From the NCBI GenBank assembly GCA_022497155.1, contig MU385761.1:248001-312000 (forward strand): DNA of 64,000 nt, in the 5' to 3' direction. The notes beneath the pieces were generated by a model. That model was given only the letters and a program-made list of their open reading frames with translations. It ran no database searches and was not told the DNA's origin. Source of the stretch: Whalleya microplaca. Taxonomy: Eukaryota > Ascomycota > Sordariomycetes > Xylariales > Xylariaceae. The translations under genes were made by a program, and so were the position numbers. Positions within the stretch are counted from its first letter, which is position 1, and each line of letters begins with the position of its first letter. This document shows positions 12,029-22,493 of the stretch, piece after piece.

Positions 12029-14282
12029 GGTGCTCAAAAGTAGGAAGATACCTACTGAGCGAGGCACTACTTTCGTGGGAACGATTCGTTGTTACTTGCT
12101 GAATATACAATATTTGTACAATGGCTTTGCAGATACGGGTGAAATAAGCAAAAGGTATTATAAGAGTTATCCCCAGGCCACGCCGCAAAGATCAACGTTA
12201 CTGACTTTCTGCCTCGTCATTGTCCCCTGAATCTGACCGTACCCATAATTGCTGTGCCCCAAGACTTAATGTGAAAATAGTTATACATTCATCTCGCCTA
12301 TACGGCAAACTCCTTGCAATGCGGACATGTCACTTTTCCCTAGTATAACGTGCTTACTAAGTAGGTATTCAGTCATGTCGATCGCCCTGGATCAAGACCT
12401 AAGCCTTAAAATGTCAGTTTCATGCTTGTCAGGGTTTTCAATTGGCCATGTATGTATACAGGCTGACAGGCTTTGCGTTGTGGGTGCTACTTTATTCACT
12501 TATTAGGAAACCATTCCATCAGATGGTGGTATAATCTTATAGAAATGTAAACAGTAAGTCAAGAGCCAATATCATATGTAGTAGGATCTAGTAAACTCTA
12601 GGAGTATACTCGCTCTATACCCCTGAGAAGTCAGACATGCTAGGAATACATTTGGTGCAGATTACATAATGCATGATACTTCGTGGTCTTCCTTCACTAC
12701 TGCGTAGTACCGGTATAGCAAGTCTACATAATACATACGTGAGTCCGATAGGGAGTAAACATGGGTCTTGAAAATATCATATCTAGGTTGTCTTGGGGTC
12801 CGAGCACCTCGGAATCTAACTACCGGCTTAGCGTCCGGAGCTTAATAAACGGTACTGAGTATATGTGGACGCACAACACAGGGATTTTTGTCCATACATT
12901 CAAACTCATAAGAGCCAAGTCTCCCGGGAAGTACAGCGCTTCCCAGTAAACTGGAAGATGCCGGCCATTTCCCCGGGCCTCTAGGGAATGACACCGTTAT
13001 TGTTCAGAAAATCCCTACGGATCGTAGCAAGGACCGTGTGAATCACCCAGCGAGTTCAACTAATCGTAACTTTGGTATCTCGCTTATTAGTCTCATGACC
13101 ATGAGGATTGTCTTGCTCAATAAGATAGTATATTTTCATATACTACTACATTTATTATTGTTTCGCTGAACGAGGAAAGGAGTTCTGACAGACTCGACAG
13201 ACTCGGCACACCCCTGGCGACATGTCGGGGCTGGGCTGTTTTCTTTTCACAAGGAAGTGATACCGGGGTCGGGGAACTGGGCTGGGCAACTGTTTGTGGT
13301 TGCTGGGTCTGGCTGACATGACAGGTCATTCTTATTATTTGTATGTACTGGATGGCTCGTTGTTACAACCCTACGTCGACGTAGTATAGATATTCGTAGG
13401 TGTCACTACCTTAAAGAAAGAAGCGAACGGCAGTTAAGCACGCCCAAGCATCTTGGTAATAGTAGAGTCTATACTTCCGAAAACAAGACATTGAGGCTCT
13501 ACCATGTTATTCTTAATAATTGAATGCGATGATATTCTTACATTTAATAGCTAGCGAGCTTAATTAATAGGTATTTTGAATAAAGGCATCTAATTAGTTT
13601 CGGTTTTTTTCACATGCAAAATAGGGGAATACCCTGCTCACAAAGCCTCCAAACCCTAGTTTAAAAGATAATACAGTATCGAAGTTTGGCCCAGGACTGG
13701 GGGATACGGTGTGGTCATGGTTAGCGACTTTGAGTAAACTTGCTTAGGTCATCACACTAGAAAATAGCTTTGCAGTTCGTGATAATGCCCTTATCCGGAC
13801 CTTATATCTTCTCGGCTCTGCGTAATACAGTAAAATGAGGTCCTGGTAAGATGTCGTTGTGTCTATAAATGTTAATTCGAGACCCCGCATCTCAGTTTGG
13901 ATCATCGGTTCGGCACCCCTACCAAAGGTAACCTTCAGTGCAACTCTTGGCTCTGGTGATTGGCATAACTGACACAAAGGCCCTGTTATTCTTGCAAGCT
14001 TATCCTTCTAGAGTATAGCACCATTGGTCAGACAGAATTGCTGTTATGGTACTCAGCTAATAGTATGTATCTTGGTGCAGGGAGGCTCGGGAGTAACCGT
14101 CCAAGTGACCGCTATTTTAACCAAGGCCTTGTCATTACACTCATAAGCAGGAGACGAGCTGAAGGTATAAGTGAGAGTTCGTGCACATGTTAATTGCATT
14201 CTTAGATACCAAACCTAGCTTCTCATCAGTGTCCTATTGAGAATCTTCAGTATCCGATATTACCATTTCACCTACCAACATC
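12029..14282. other. Gene-poor AT-rich spacer
   Basis: About 2.25 kb upstream of both flanking genes, so it includes two divergent promoters. Short open frames only; no repeat ends, RNA genes or coding pattern recognised. Confidence 0.5.
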
Positions 14283-15371
14283 ATGGCGGACACCTACCCA
14301 TTTCGGGGCAAGGTAATAGCGGTTACTGGTGCTAGCCGCGGGACCGGTCTGTCAGTAGCACGATATCTTCTCGCGCGTGGAGCAAAGGTATCGATGGCGG
14401 CGACGACTGCGGCTAATCTGGCTGCTGCGGTTGAGGGGATCGAGAAAGATATCCCAGACGTCAAGGACCGAGTCATGACCTCGGTTTGCGACATTAGAAA
14501 AGCCGAAGACGTGAAGGCTTGGATAGAAGGAACAGTTGCCAAGTTTGGTCCTCTTGATGGAGCCGCCAATGTTGCGGGTAAGTTATTCTTACTAGATGAA
14601 CACTATTGCTAATGTCTATCCAGCTAAGATGCAGCCCAAAACGTGGCCTATCACACAATTGGATGTTGAAGACTTCCGAGAGACTTTGGATATCAATGCT
14701 GCCGGATTATTCAATTGCCTTAAGGAGGAGATGAACAACTTTAAGAAAGAGGGAGGTAGCATTGTAAATTGTGGCAGCATCTTGAGCAAATACTCTTCGC
14801 CAGGTGTTTCCGCATACAGTGCAGCAAAGCACGCCATGGTCGGCTTGACCAAAGTGGCTGCCTTCGAAGGTGGTCCCAAAGGGATTCGCGTTAATATCGT
14901 CTGCCCGTAAGTCAAATTTCTTTACACTTGAGTTGAAAACTGAGGGTTACTGACACAGCATCTTGATCTAGTGGCTGCATCGACACAGATATGATTCGAG
15001 AACCTCTTGTATGTGTTCTTTGAACGGGATTCTTTACCTCACCCCCTATAAGTAGTTGAAAATGATACTGTCTGATCTGGTTGGATAACAAGCGTATTGA
15101 TGCGGATGCGCCTTCAAGGGCCTCAATTTTTTTAATTAATCGGACTAACAAATTTGCCGTGCTAACTGTTATGTAGATTCAACCGAATGGCGAAACATGG
15201 ATAATGCCCGCAGATGCTATTCCTGCCATCGTCCCTCGATTCGCAAAACCAGAAGAGATCGCCGCGTCTATTGCATTTTTGCTTAGCGACGAGGCTAAGA
15301 TGATCACCAAGCAGGAGTGGTACGTAGATGGCGGTTGGAACGAGAGCAACTATGTGCCGCAGAGATCATAG
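14283..15371 (+). CDS. Short-chain dehydrogenase/reductase (SDR, classical type)
   Basis: NAD(P)-dependent oxidoreductase of 269 aa. The exons are 14283-14577, 14624-14906, 14972-15008 and 15177-15371, all joined in frame through GT-AG introns; the last has a GCTAAC branch point. The nucleotide-binding motif TGASRGTG lies at residues 15-22, and DGAANVAA takes the place of the usual NNAG strand. The catalytic tetrad is complete: Asn123, Ser150 (CGSILS), Tyr163 and Lys167 (YSAAKHAMVGLTK). The C-terminal SDR signature is EEIAASIAFLLSDEAKMITKQEWYVDGGW in sense, although the usual 'ITGQ' is ITKQ. The cofactor cannot be settled: Ser18/Arg19 in the glycine loop favour NADP. It stands alone on the plus strand and the substrate is unknown. 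Confidence 0.92.
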
Positions 15372-18260
15372 CATCATCAGCCAACGTCGCGATTCAATGT
15401 TAGTTGGTTGGGTAGGGGCCTGCGATATTAGACAAGGAGCTATTTTCACCAGACATTCATGTCTGCTCTTGAAATGCTGCCTTGTAGCACTTTTCAAACT
15501 GATACTCCAAACTATTATTGAACATATCATGATCATCGGGATTTCCTAGTCTACAGGTTTGAGTAGGAAGTAGCTGTCATTACTATGCCGGTAGCTATAA
15601 TTGTAATATGTTGGCTATATTCCTTATATATTAAACTGACCTCGGCGATATGATGGACCTGCACTTTGTCATCCTAAGTCGACGAATCGCTCTCCAAAGC
15701 TTTGCAAACAGCTAATATTAGCTAATACTTGAGATATAGGTATGTTTCGCTTAGACAAGAAGCTCATGATAGGGATAACGGACTACGGCGATTACTATAA
15801 TTCTTTCGGGTGGATTCGAGATTCGAGATGATGCATTATTCTAATGGATTGTATCAATTTCAATCTTTATACTTATCATTATAACCGCATATATTGTTAC
15901 ATCGGATTATTTAGAGATCGAGATATTACCTAAGTAAACCATGTACTAGTAAAGATAGCGATGCAGAAGCTATTCTAAGGAGAGCTGAGGAGAGCTGAGG
16001 AGAGCTGAGATGCATAGGTGCTGATGAGATACCCAACGCGCGCTAGGCCACGTAATGGTATATGCCTCGGTAACACTTGGCTATTTATCCAGTAGCTTAA
16101 ACTTTTAGTAGAAATCCGGTAGAATTCATTGCTCTCACCTAGGCTACCTACTTACCCGAAGAATTCGGAGATCCCGAGTCTAGTCAAAAACCGTCGCGAT
16201 AGCCTCAGATAGATTTCCACAGGCCTCAATGACTGTTAATACATCGTCTTAGAATCATCAAACATTATGAACTTGAACTCACTCATCGTCCGGTAATTCG
16301 GTGCGCTATGCCGGGAGGAACCTTGACCAACATAGCCAAGACTCGTCTGACCGCGCCACAAGCTGACTTGCTAATCCAGGATCCCAGTCCTTGAATTCAT
16401 GATACTGGGATTTTCTTTTGTTCGATCCTGCGACGAGGACCATGAGTTCTTCTGCACCCGATAATACCGTTCGTTAATGTTGAGTTTCTTTGAAAGCTTA
16501 ACAGTATGCCGTAGTAAGCGCCTAACAATGAATGGTTGGTGCCACCTCCTGACTCGGAGCGATGAAATTGAATGAGTGGCGAGCGAGCCACCCCAGACCG
16601 TATGCGCCATATTCATAATCCCGCTTCATACATATTCGGACCTAATACTCAGGGTCTTATGGTCACAGCGATGAAACTCACTTCCCGCATATGCAGCAAC
16701 TTGGACTGGCGAAAATATTTTATTAATTAAATCGGCGAGGTTCGTGATCATATAAGGTCAAACGAGAAGCTTTAGTCTACTCGCTACGCTGCGTTGTAAC
16801 CACTCTGCTGTCGTGTGGTTGCTCGATCAATATATCCTCACCTATGAATGATGCTAGCGTGAGCCGAGATCACTCTTCTTACGGAGCGGAATGACTTAGA
16901 CCCCATGTCTCTCAATATACATGGGACTCAAGGTGTGGTGTCCACGCATACCATTCTGATGCGCATGGATACCATTAATATTGCCTAATACAAATTCAAC
17001 GCGACACAATCTAGGCCGTCTCCGATGCTATGGAACCATCATGTCTGGCAAGAATTAGAATAGATCATCGAATCCTCGTCAATTGTTGGAGTTCAAGCTT
17101 CTTGTGAATAGGTATGTAGTAGGTACGATGTCTATAATTTGGTCACTATTGAGGCGACAACATAACTCCTTGTGTGGTCTTGGCATCTCAATAATACACC
17201 AATTGGGATACAATTCAAAATTGCCATCCATAGCGCGTTCGCGTAAACATCTGCATAGCTAGGTAGGATTAACTCCAGCGTATCGGTGTTACTCTGGAGT
17301 ATTCCCCCGCAGTCAAATACTATGTAGTATCCAACCAAGGCCGTTAATGGCACTATCTGACTAACAAGAAATTTGGTTCTTATTAGCTACAACAAAGGCA
17401 ACGGAGTGGTATCACACGGCAGCTATAGCAATGATTTGGTGGACAACCACCTTCTGGAATAATTCCAGCATATCTGACCCAGTTCGACTATATTGCGACG
17501 TAGTCAGACGATGATCCGCCGACGGCAGGCAGCTTACAGAATTATCCCGAGAGGGGTGTAAGATCTACCATGGCAGAGATATTCGGACCCAAGTGCTGAC
17601 AGATTGTCTTGCCATATCGAGATGAACCACAGCGTGACATAAGTGACAGAACGCACCACGAACTCCTCTCGTGGCGTTGCTAACCCGGGGCTTCTAGGTT
17701 TTTCATTGTTAGCGGATCTAGCTCTCGGTCGTGTAACCGAAATGTGTTTCCTCTTCCGGATCCAATTCCTGACTGACCCCTCTCCTTGCCTTCTTGATTT
17801 CCCCATGGCCTAGTCTATGTTCCCCAAATGGAGATGGGGGGCACCTGGGATGGGGCAATGGGGTAAGGCGGTCCAGGTAATCCACCCCCGTATGAGAACC
17901 ATGCCACGAGAGGGCCCCGGTCCAGATCTTGCATCCACCCAACGCAGTCGCGCATGTGTGTATCTACTTGGTAGGATGTACGATTGCTCCAACGTGAACC
18001 CTTCTACCGGTCCGCTCGCCCGTCTAGACACCTTATATACCCTGTCTGAAGACATGGCTTCCTATATATACATGCCTCTACCCTTGAAATTCTTCTTCTT
18101 GCATTCATTGCAGATCCTCAGTCTCGCCCATATCGCCGTAGAGAGACCACCTAAGAACTCACCTTAGTGGCACCCGCGGAGGAAGAAATCTCTCTCTAGA
18201 CTCGCATTCGATACAGCGGTTTACCATTCTGCTCGCTACGACATTGTAGTCACTATCACA
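15372..18260. other. Gene-poor spacer of 2.9 kb
   Basis: The longest spacer in the left half. It contains a perfect threefold tandem repeat at 15979-16008 and otherwise AT-rich sequence without supportable genes. The last ~450 bases (17800-18260) become GC-richer and probably hold the transporter promoter and 5' UTR. Confidence 0.5.
15979..16008. repeat. Perfect 3 x 10-bp tandem repeat (GGAGAGCTGA)
   Basis: Three head-to-tail identical copies of GGAGAGCTGA about 0.6 kb downstream of the SDR gene. Each unit contains the palindrome AGCT. Confidence 0.95.
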
Positions 18261-20064
18261 ATGGCGATCGGCGATATCGCGAAGAAGACACCTCGCAAGG
18301 AGGAGGTCGTGAACGCGCAGGAGGAAGCTCCAGCCTTCGAGAAGGTCGACTGGATAAGGGAACCCGGCTTGAGGAAGCTCTACTTTTACGCTTTCGTACT
18401 CTGCGTCGCTTCGGCCACCACTGGTTACGATGGGTACGTCCCGCTCCTAGGAGCCGTGAACCAGAGCAGCTTGACTGACTCTACAAAGCATGTTCTTCAA
18501 CTCCGTACAGGTCTTCGAGACATGGAAGGCGTTTTTCAACGATCCCCAGGGATCCACACTTGGACTCCTCGCTGCGTTATATCAGATTGGTAGCTTGGCT
18601 TCAATTCCATTAGTGTAAGTCTTAGTGGCCTCACCACAACTCGGTGAAACCCAAATGTTCTAACCAAAGACAGGCCCGTCATTGCCGACAACTTCGGCCG
18701 AAAAGTACCCATCATCATCGGCTGTGTCATCATGATTGTCGGTGCTGTTGTTCAGGGAACCGCACAAGGCCTTCCCGCTTTCATGGGTGGCCGTGTCATG
18801 ATGGGATTTGGAAACAGTTTGGCTCAGATTGCTTCTCCGATGTTGCTGACCGAAATAGCCCATCCTCAGCATCGTGGGCGTCTCACGGCCGTTTATAACT
18901 GCTTGTGGAACGCCGGTGCCATTGGTACGTTAACATTGTCTGTTAATTCGGTGAACCCAGAGATATTGACCGACCGACAGTTGTCACATGGCTCTCGTTT
19001 GGTACCAACTACATCCAAAACGACTGGTCGTGGCGTATTCCTGCCATCCTTCAAGCTCTTCCCTCCGTCATTCAGATCCTCTTCATCTGGTTTGTGCCGG
19101 AGAGCCCTCGATACCTCATGGCAAAGGACAAGCATGAGCAGGCTCTTCAGATCCTCGGACATTACCATGCCAACGGTAATATCAACCACCCGACCGTCCA
19201 ATTCGAGTACCGTGAGATCAGGGAGACTATCCGACTTGAAATGGAGAGTAAGACGAATAGCAGTTACCTAGACTTCTTCAAGACAAAAGGAAACCGTTAC
19301 CGACTTGTGATGCTCCTTTCTCTGGGTCTCTTCTCACAATGGTCCGGCAATGCTATCATTTCCAACTTTGCCAGCAAATTGTACGACCAAGCCGGCATTA
19401 CCGATTCGAATTCCAAGTTCGGCGTACGTTATTCCCCAGCCTCTATTGTGTGAATTTAACTAATTCGATGCCCTAGCTCTCTGGAGGTCAAACTATCCTG
19501 TCGCTCATTGTTTCCGTTACCATGGCCATGCTTGTCGACAGATGGGGTCGTCGGCCGATGTTCCTCAGCGCGACCGGTGGCATGTTCGTCGTGTTCGTTT
19601 TCTGGACGCTGTGCGCCGGTCTGTACGGGGAGCACAACGCGCGAGGCTCCAACTACGCGATGATCTTCTTCATCTGGGTGTTCAGCTTCTTCTACTCAAT
19701 GGCGTGGTCGGGGCTGCTAGTGGGTTACGCAATCGAGATCCTACCATACAAGCTGCGGGCCAAGGGCCTCATGGTGCTCAACATCATGGTGCAGGCGGCG
19801 CTGTGCCTGAACTCGTACGCCAATCCTGTCGCCTTCGAGGCCTTCGGCGAGAAGCACTCCTGGAAGCTGTACCTCATCTACACCTGCTGGATCTTCCTCG
19901 AGCTCTGCTTCGTCTACTTCATGTACGTTGAGACTAAGGGTCCCACCCTCGAGGAGCTCGCCAAGGTCATCGACGGCGACGCGGCCGCCGTCGCGCACCT
20001 CGACCTCGATCAAGTCGAGAAGGAGGTCGCCATTGAGAATCACGAGCTGCCACACAAGATCTAG
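18261..20064 (+). CDS. MFS sugar porter family transporter
   Basis: Twelve-TM hexose/disaccharide transporter type protein of 526 aa. The exons are 18261-18433, 18489-18614, 18674-18924, 18981-19423 and 19477-20064, all joining in frame. Family marks in order: TTGYDGMFFNSVQ in TM1, ADNFGRKVPIIIG (the G-R-K loop after TM2), PESPRYLMAKDKHEQA before the central loop, VDRWGRRPMFLSATGG in the second half and VETKGPTLEEL after TM12. These are the classical sugar-porter signatures. The cytosolic tail is acidic. It resembles fungal lactose-permease/quinate-like branches as much as glucose carriers, so I leave the substrate open. The 3' half is clearly GC-richer than its surroundings, like other expressed genes here. 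Confidence 0.93.
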
Positions 20065-20753
20065 AGCGAAAATGATTTGTTTCATGCATGGAGTTTCTCT
20101 CGGCCTCGAGAGTTCCCAGCGTTTTTTCCCCCTCGATACCCTCTTTAACGAAATTGCATAGTGCATGCGTTCCCGGTTTGTGGGTTGGTCGGTTGGTTGG
20201 TGCATCAGGGCTTAATATTGGGAGCGGGCGATTGTTGTCATGATAGTTTTGTTCAACAGATAGCAAAATGTAATTAAGCTATATGGAATGATCCCGTAAT
20301 TGAGACGTGCAGTGCCGTGGCTCGCGAGATAGTTGTTCTACGGGTGTCGTCGATTCTTCCATCCTAGACCTCCTTGGGATTACGGAATGGAATAAGTATG
20401 TTTCTGCCACTACTAGGCCGCCTTGTGATGCAAACTCATCTGCACTCTCCATCTTCCAAACCAAAACCTCAACCAGTCTCATCATCCGGGAATGTCTGAA
20501 CCGTTGACGCTGCACTTCTACTATAACCGAAAAAGTGAAGAACTTTCAATGACGCCTCGATTATAAGGTTAAGTCTGGTCTGAATTCCCAGCCACCAAGT
20601 AAAATAAGGATCCACAATTACCGACGAACATTTTCACCGTCAGCTTCTTCCTTCATAAGTTATATCATCATTAGACCGAGCATTCATTATTACGACATCT
20701 AAAGCCTTCAAGTCGCAAGTGCTCTTCAGACTCGAGCACCCGTCGGGAACGAG
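20065..20753. other. Intergenic region upstream of the 59-aa gene
   Basis: About 690 bases holding the transporter 3' UTR and the next promoter. No coding pattern seen. Confidence 0.5.
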
Positions 20754-20933
20754 ATGGAGTCCTTCGCCGTGGCGGCGGCGCACTCTGGTTCTATCAACCA
20801 CATCCTCACATTTCACTTCAACGCGTCGGCTGTGGATGCGGCGCGCGAGCTGCGGTTGGCTATAACGGTCGTCGTCATCGGCTGGGTTGCTGTTACGGGC
20901 TTGAAGACGTTCTGGGTGAAGGGTGGTCGTTGA
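20754..20933 (+). CDS. Small single-TM protein of 59 aa, uncharacterised
   Basis: An intact ATG-to-TGA frame of 60 codons with strong GC bias at third positions, unlike its AT-rich flanks. This is the main reason to call it a gene. The N-terminal half is polar (MESFAVAAAHSGSINHILTF), followed by an Ala/Arg-rich stretch and one hydrophobic segment, LAITVVVIGWVAVTGL, then a short basic tail KTFWVKGGR. This topology suits a tail-anchored or single-span membrane peptide (ER or mitochondria). I do not recognise a named family and give no function. It is an independent transcription unit between the MFS and SDHAF1 genes. Confidence 0.7.
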   Translation: MESFAVAAAHSGSINHILTFHFNASAVDAARELRLAITVVVIGWVAVTGLKTFWVKGGR

Positions 20934-21559
20934 TTTGAGCGCTGAGAGATATCTTCCTATGAGTCCCTCGAGGGGTTGGAAAACGAAAATGTCTAATCAT
21001 GTCAAGATAGCAACTCAATTATACCATCATCAGGAAGTTGAGGATCGAGTTGCCAGAGGAAAGGATGCATGACGCATGTTGATAATCAATGAGCTGCTGC
21101 TGCCAGCATCTCATCTACTCACGGTATTAGAATACAAGGCTACTATGAGTTGATCAACTTTGAGGCTCAGCTATCTGAGTAGCGGATGGCCTCGTATGGC
21201 TCGAAAGAGAATACCTGCCTATGGCAAGACTTCAAATGATCTTGATTGATATTATGTCAATAGCTTTCTCGACTTGTGGATTTACTGTATGAAGAACTTA
21301 GAAATGTTGAGATACTTATGAGTGGTGAGGACAGTTGATGCCAGCTGAGAGGCTGGAGCAACGGACTGGAGACCCATCTTTCGCAACTGTGATATCCGAG
21401 ACTTGCCGACAAACGTTCAAGTGCCATCAACATTCATGGATACTTACAAAGACTTATAATTATAGACTATGTCATGCCAGCCCGTGCATTGAGATTCACT
21501 ACACCATATCTATTCTGATTGGGGATCTTCTTGACTCTAGTTTACGGTGCTCATCTGAC
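20934..21559. other. Intergenic region upstream of SDHAF1
   Basis: About 625 bases, moderately AT-rich. It holds the 3' end of the small gene and the SDHAF1 promoter. Nothing else is seen. Confidence 0.5.
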
Positions 21560-21904
21560 ATGCGTCTATCAGGCTTGCAGAAGGAAGTCTTGTCCCTTTA
21601 CCGGCACTGTCTTCGTGAGAGTCACAAGAAACCACCCGTTCGTATGAGCACACCCTTCCCGATCGAATCGTGTAACTAATGGAGTAAACAGGCTTCAAGG
21701 CCACACTTTGAATCCTTTATAAGGTATTGTATTGTTCTGAGACAATTGTTACTTGAGCTAGAGACTGACTTCGTTCATAGGACCGAGTTTAGCAAGAACA
21801 TCAAGATTGACAAAAGGGATTTTGCTGCCATTGAGTTTTTGCTGCGCAAGGGCCGAAGACAACTAGAAGTTTATTCTGCACCTGATATCAAAGATATTAG
21901 ATAA
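21560..21904 (+). CDS. SDHAF1: Succinate dehydrogenase assembly factor 1 (LYR protein)
   Basis: Mitochondrial LYR-motif protein (yeast Sdh6) that helps insert Fe-S clusters into the SDH iron-sulphur subunit. The exons are 21560-21637, 21692-21723 and 21781-21904, giving 77 aa. The N-terminus reads MRLSGLQKEVLSLYRHCLRE, with the LYR motif at residues 13-15. The family's conserved C-terminal block follows: FESFIRTEFSKN, then DKRDFAAIEFLLRKGRRQLE and YSAPDIKDIR. The first intron uses a non-consensus GTTCGT donor, forced by frame and family alignment; the second is GTATTG...ATAG. Length and motif order match fungal SDHAF1 proteins. Confidence 0.93.
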
Positions 21905-22493
21905 ATATGGAGGGCTGCGACTGCTACCCTCGGAGGGTGTGGGTTCAAACGGACATGACTGAGCGCAGTGCTCTCACCTTGTAGCCTTGATGGCCAACAG
22001 TCATCCATCGCGTTAATCATGGGAAGCTCCAAACGACGGCAAGCAGCCACACGGAAATGACAACCAACAGGTACTGATGTATGCAGTGCATACTGGATGG
22101 TAGGAAAGACCTCGGTTTTCGAATTTCTGACAACGATGCACTTTTCACCTATCTGCATCAAACGACCATCCAGTAAGACTTTTACAACATAACTTTTTTT
22201 GGTTTCTTGGAACGCTTTTTTGGATTTAGACGATGCATAAGTTCAATTTACCTTAGAAGGGGAATCCACATCGTCGACCGAAAATTAGATATCCATCGCC
22301 GGCCGACTCAACTGAGAACAACCCGCACCAAGCCGCCGAAGCAGCATTTCATACCCCTTTGCCAGAATCATTGACAAAAGCGCGACAGCAGCAACGCAGG
22401 ATTAGCCGCACAAATCACGGCGTCAGGGTCAGCAGACGCCTCCCAACGAAAGGGACAACTACGTCTTTGGGCGACGGCACCCATTATTCGCTG
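21905..22493. other. Intergenic / possible upstream exon region
   Basis: About 590 bases. The frame of the next gene stays open back to 22257 without an ATG, so part of this may be 5' coding sequence attached to an unrecognised upstream exon. Confidence 0.4.

Noticed and set aside
14283..20064. SDR plus MFS transporter as a biosynthetic cluster
   Set aside because: They are 2.9 kb apart with no core synthase or regulator next to them.
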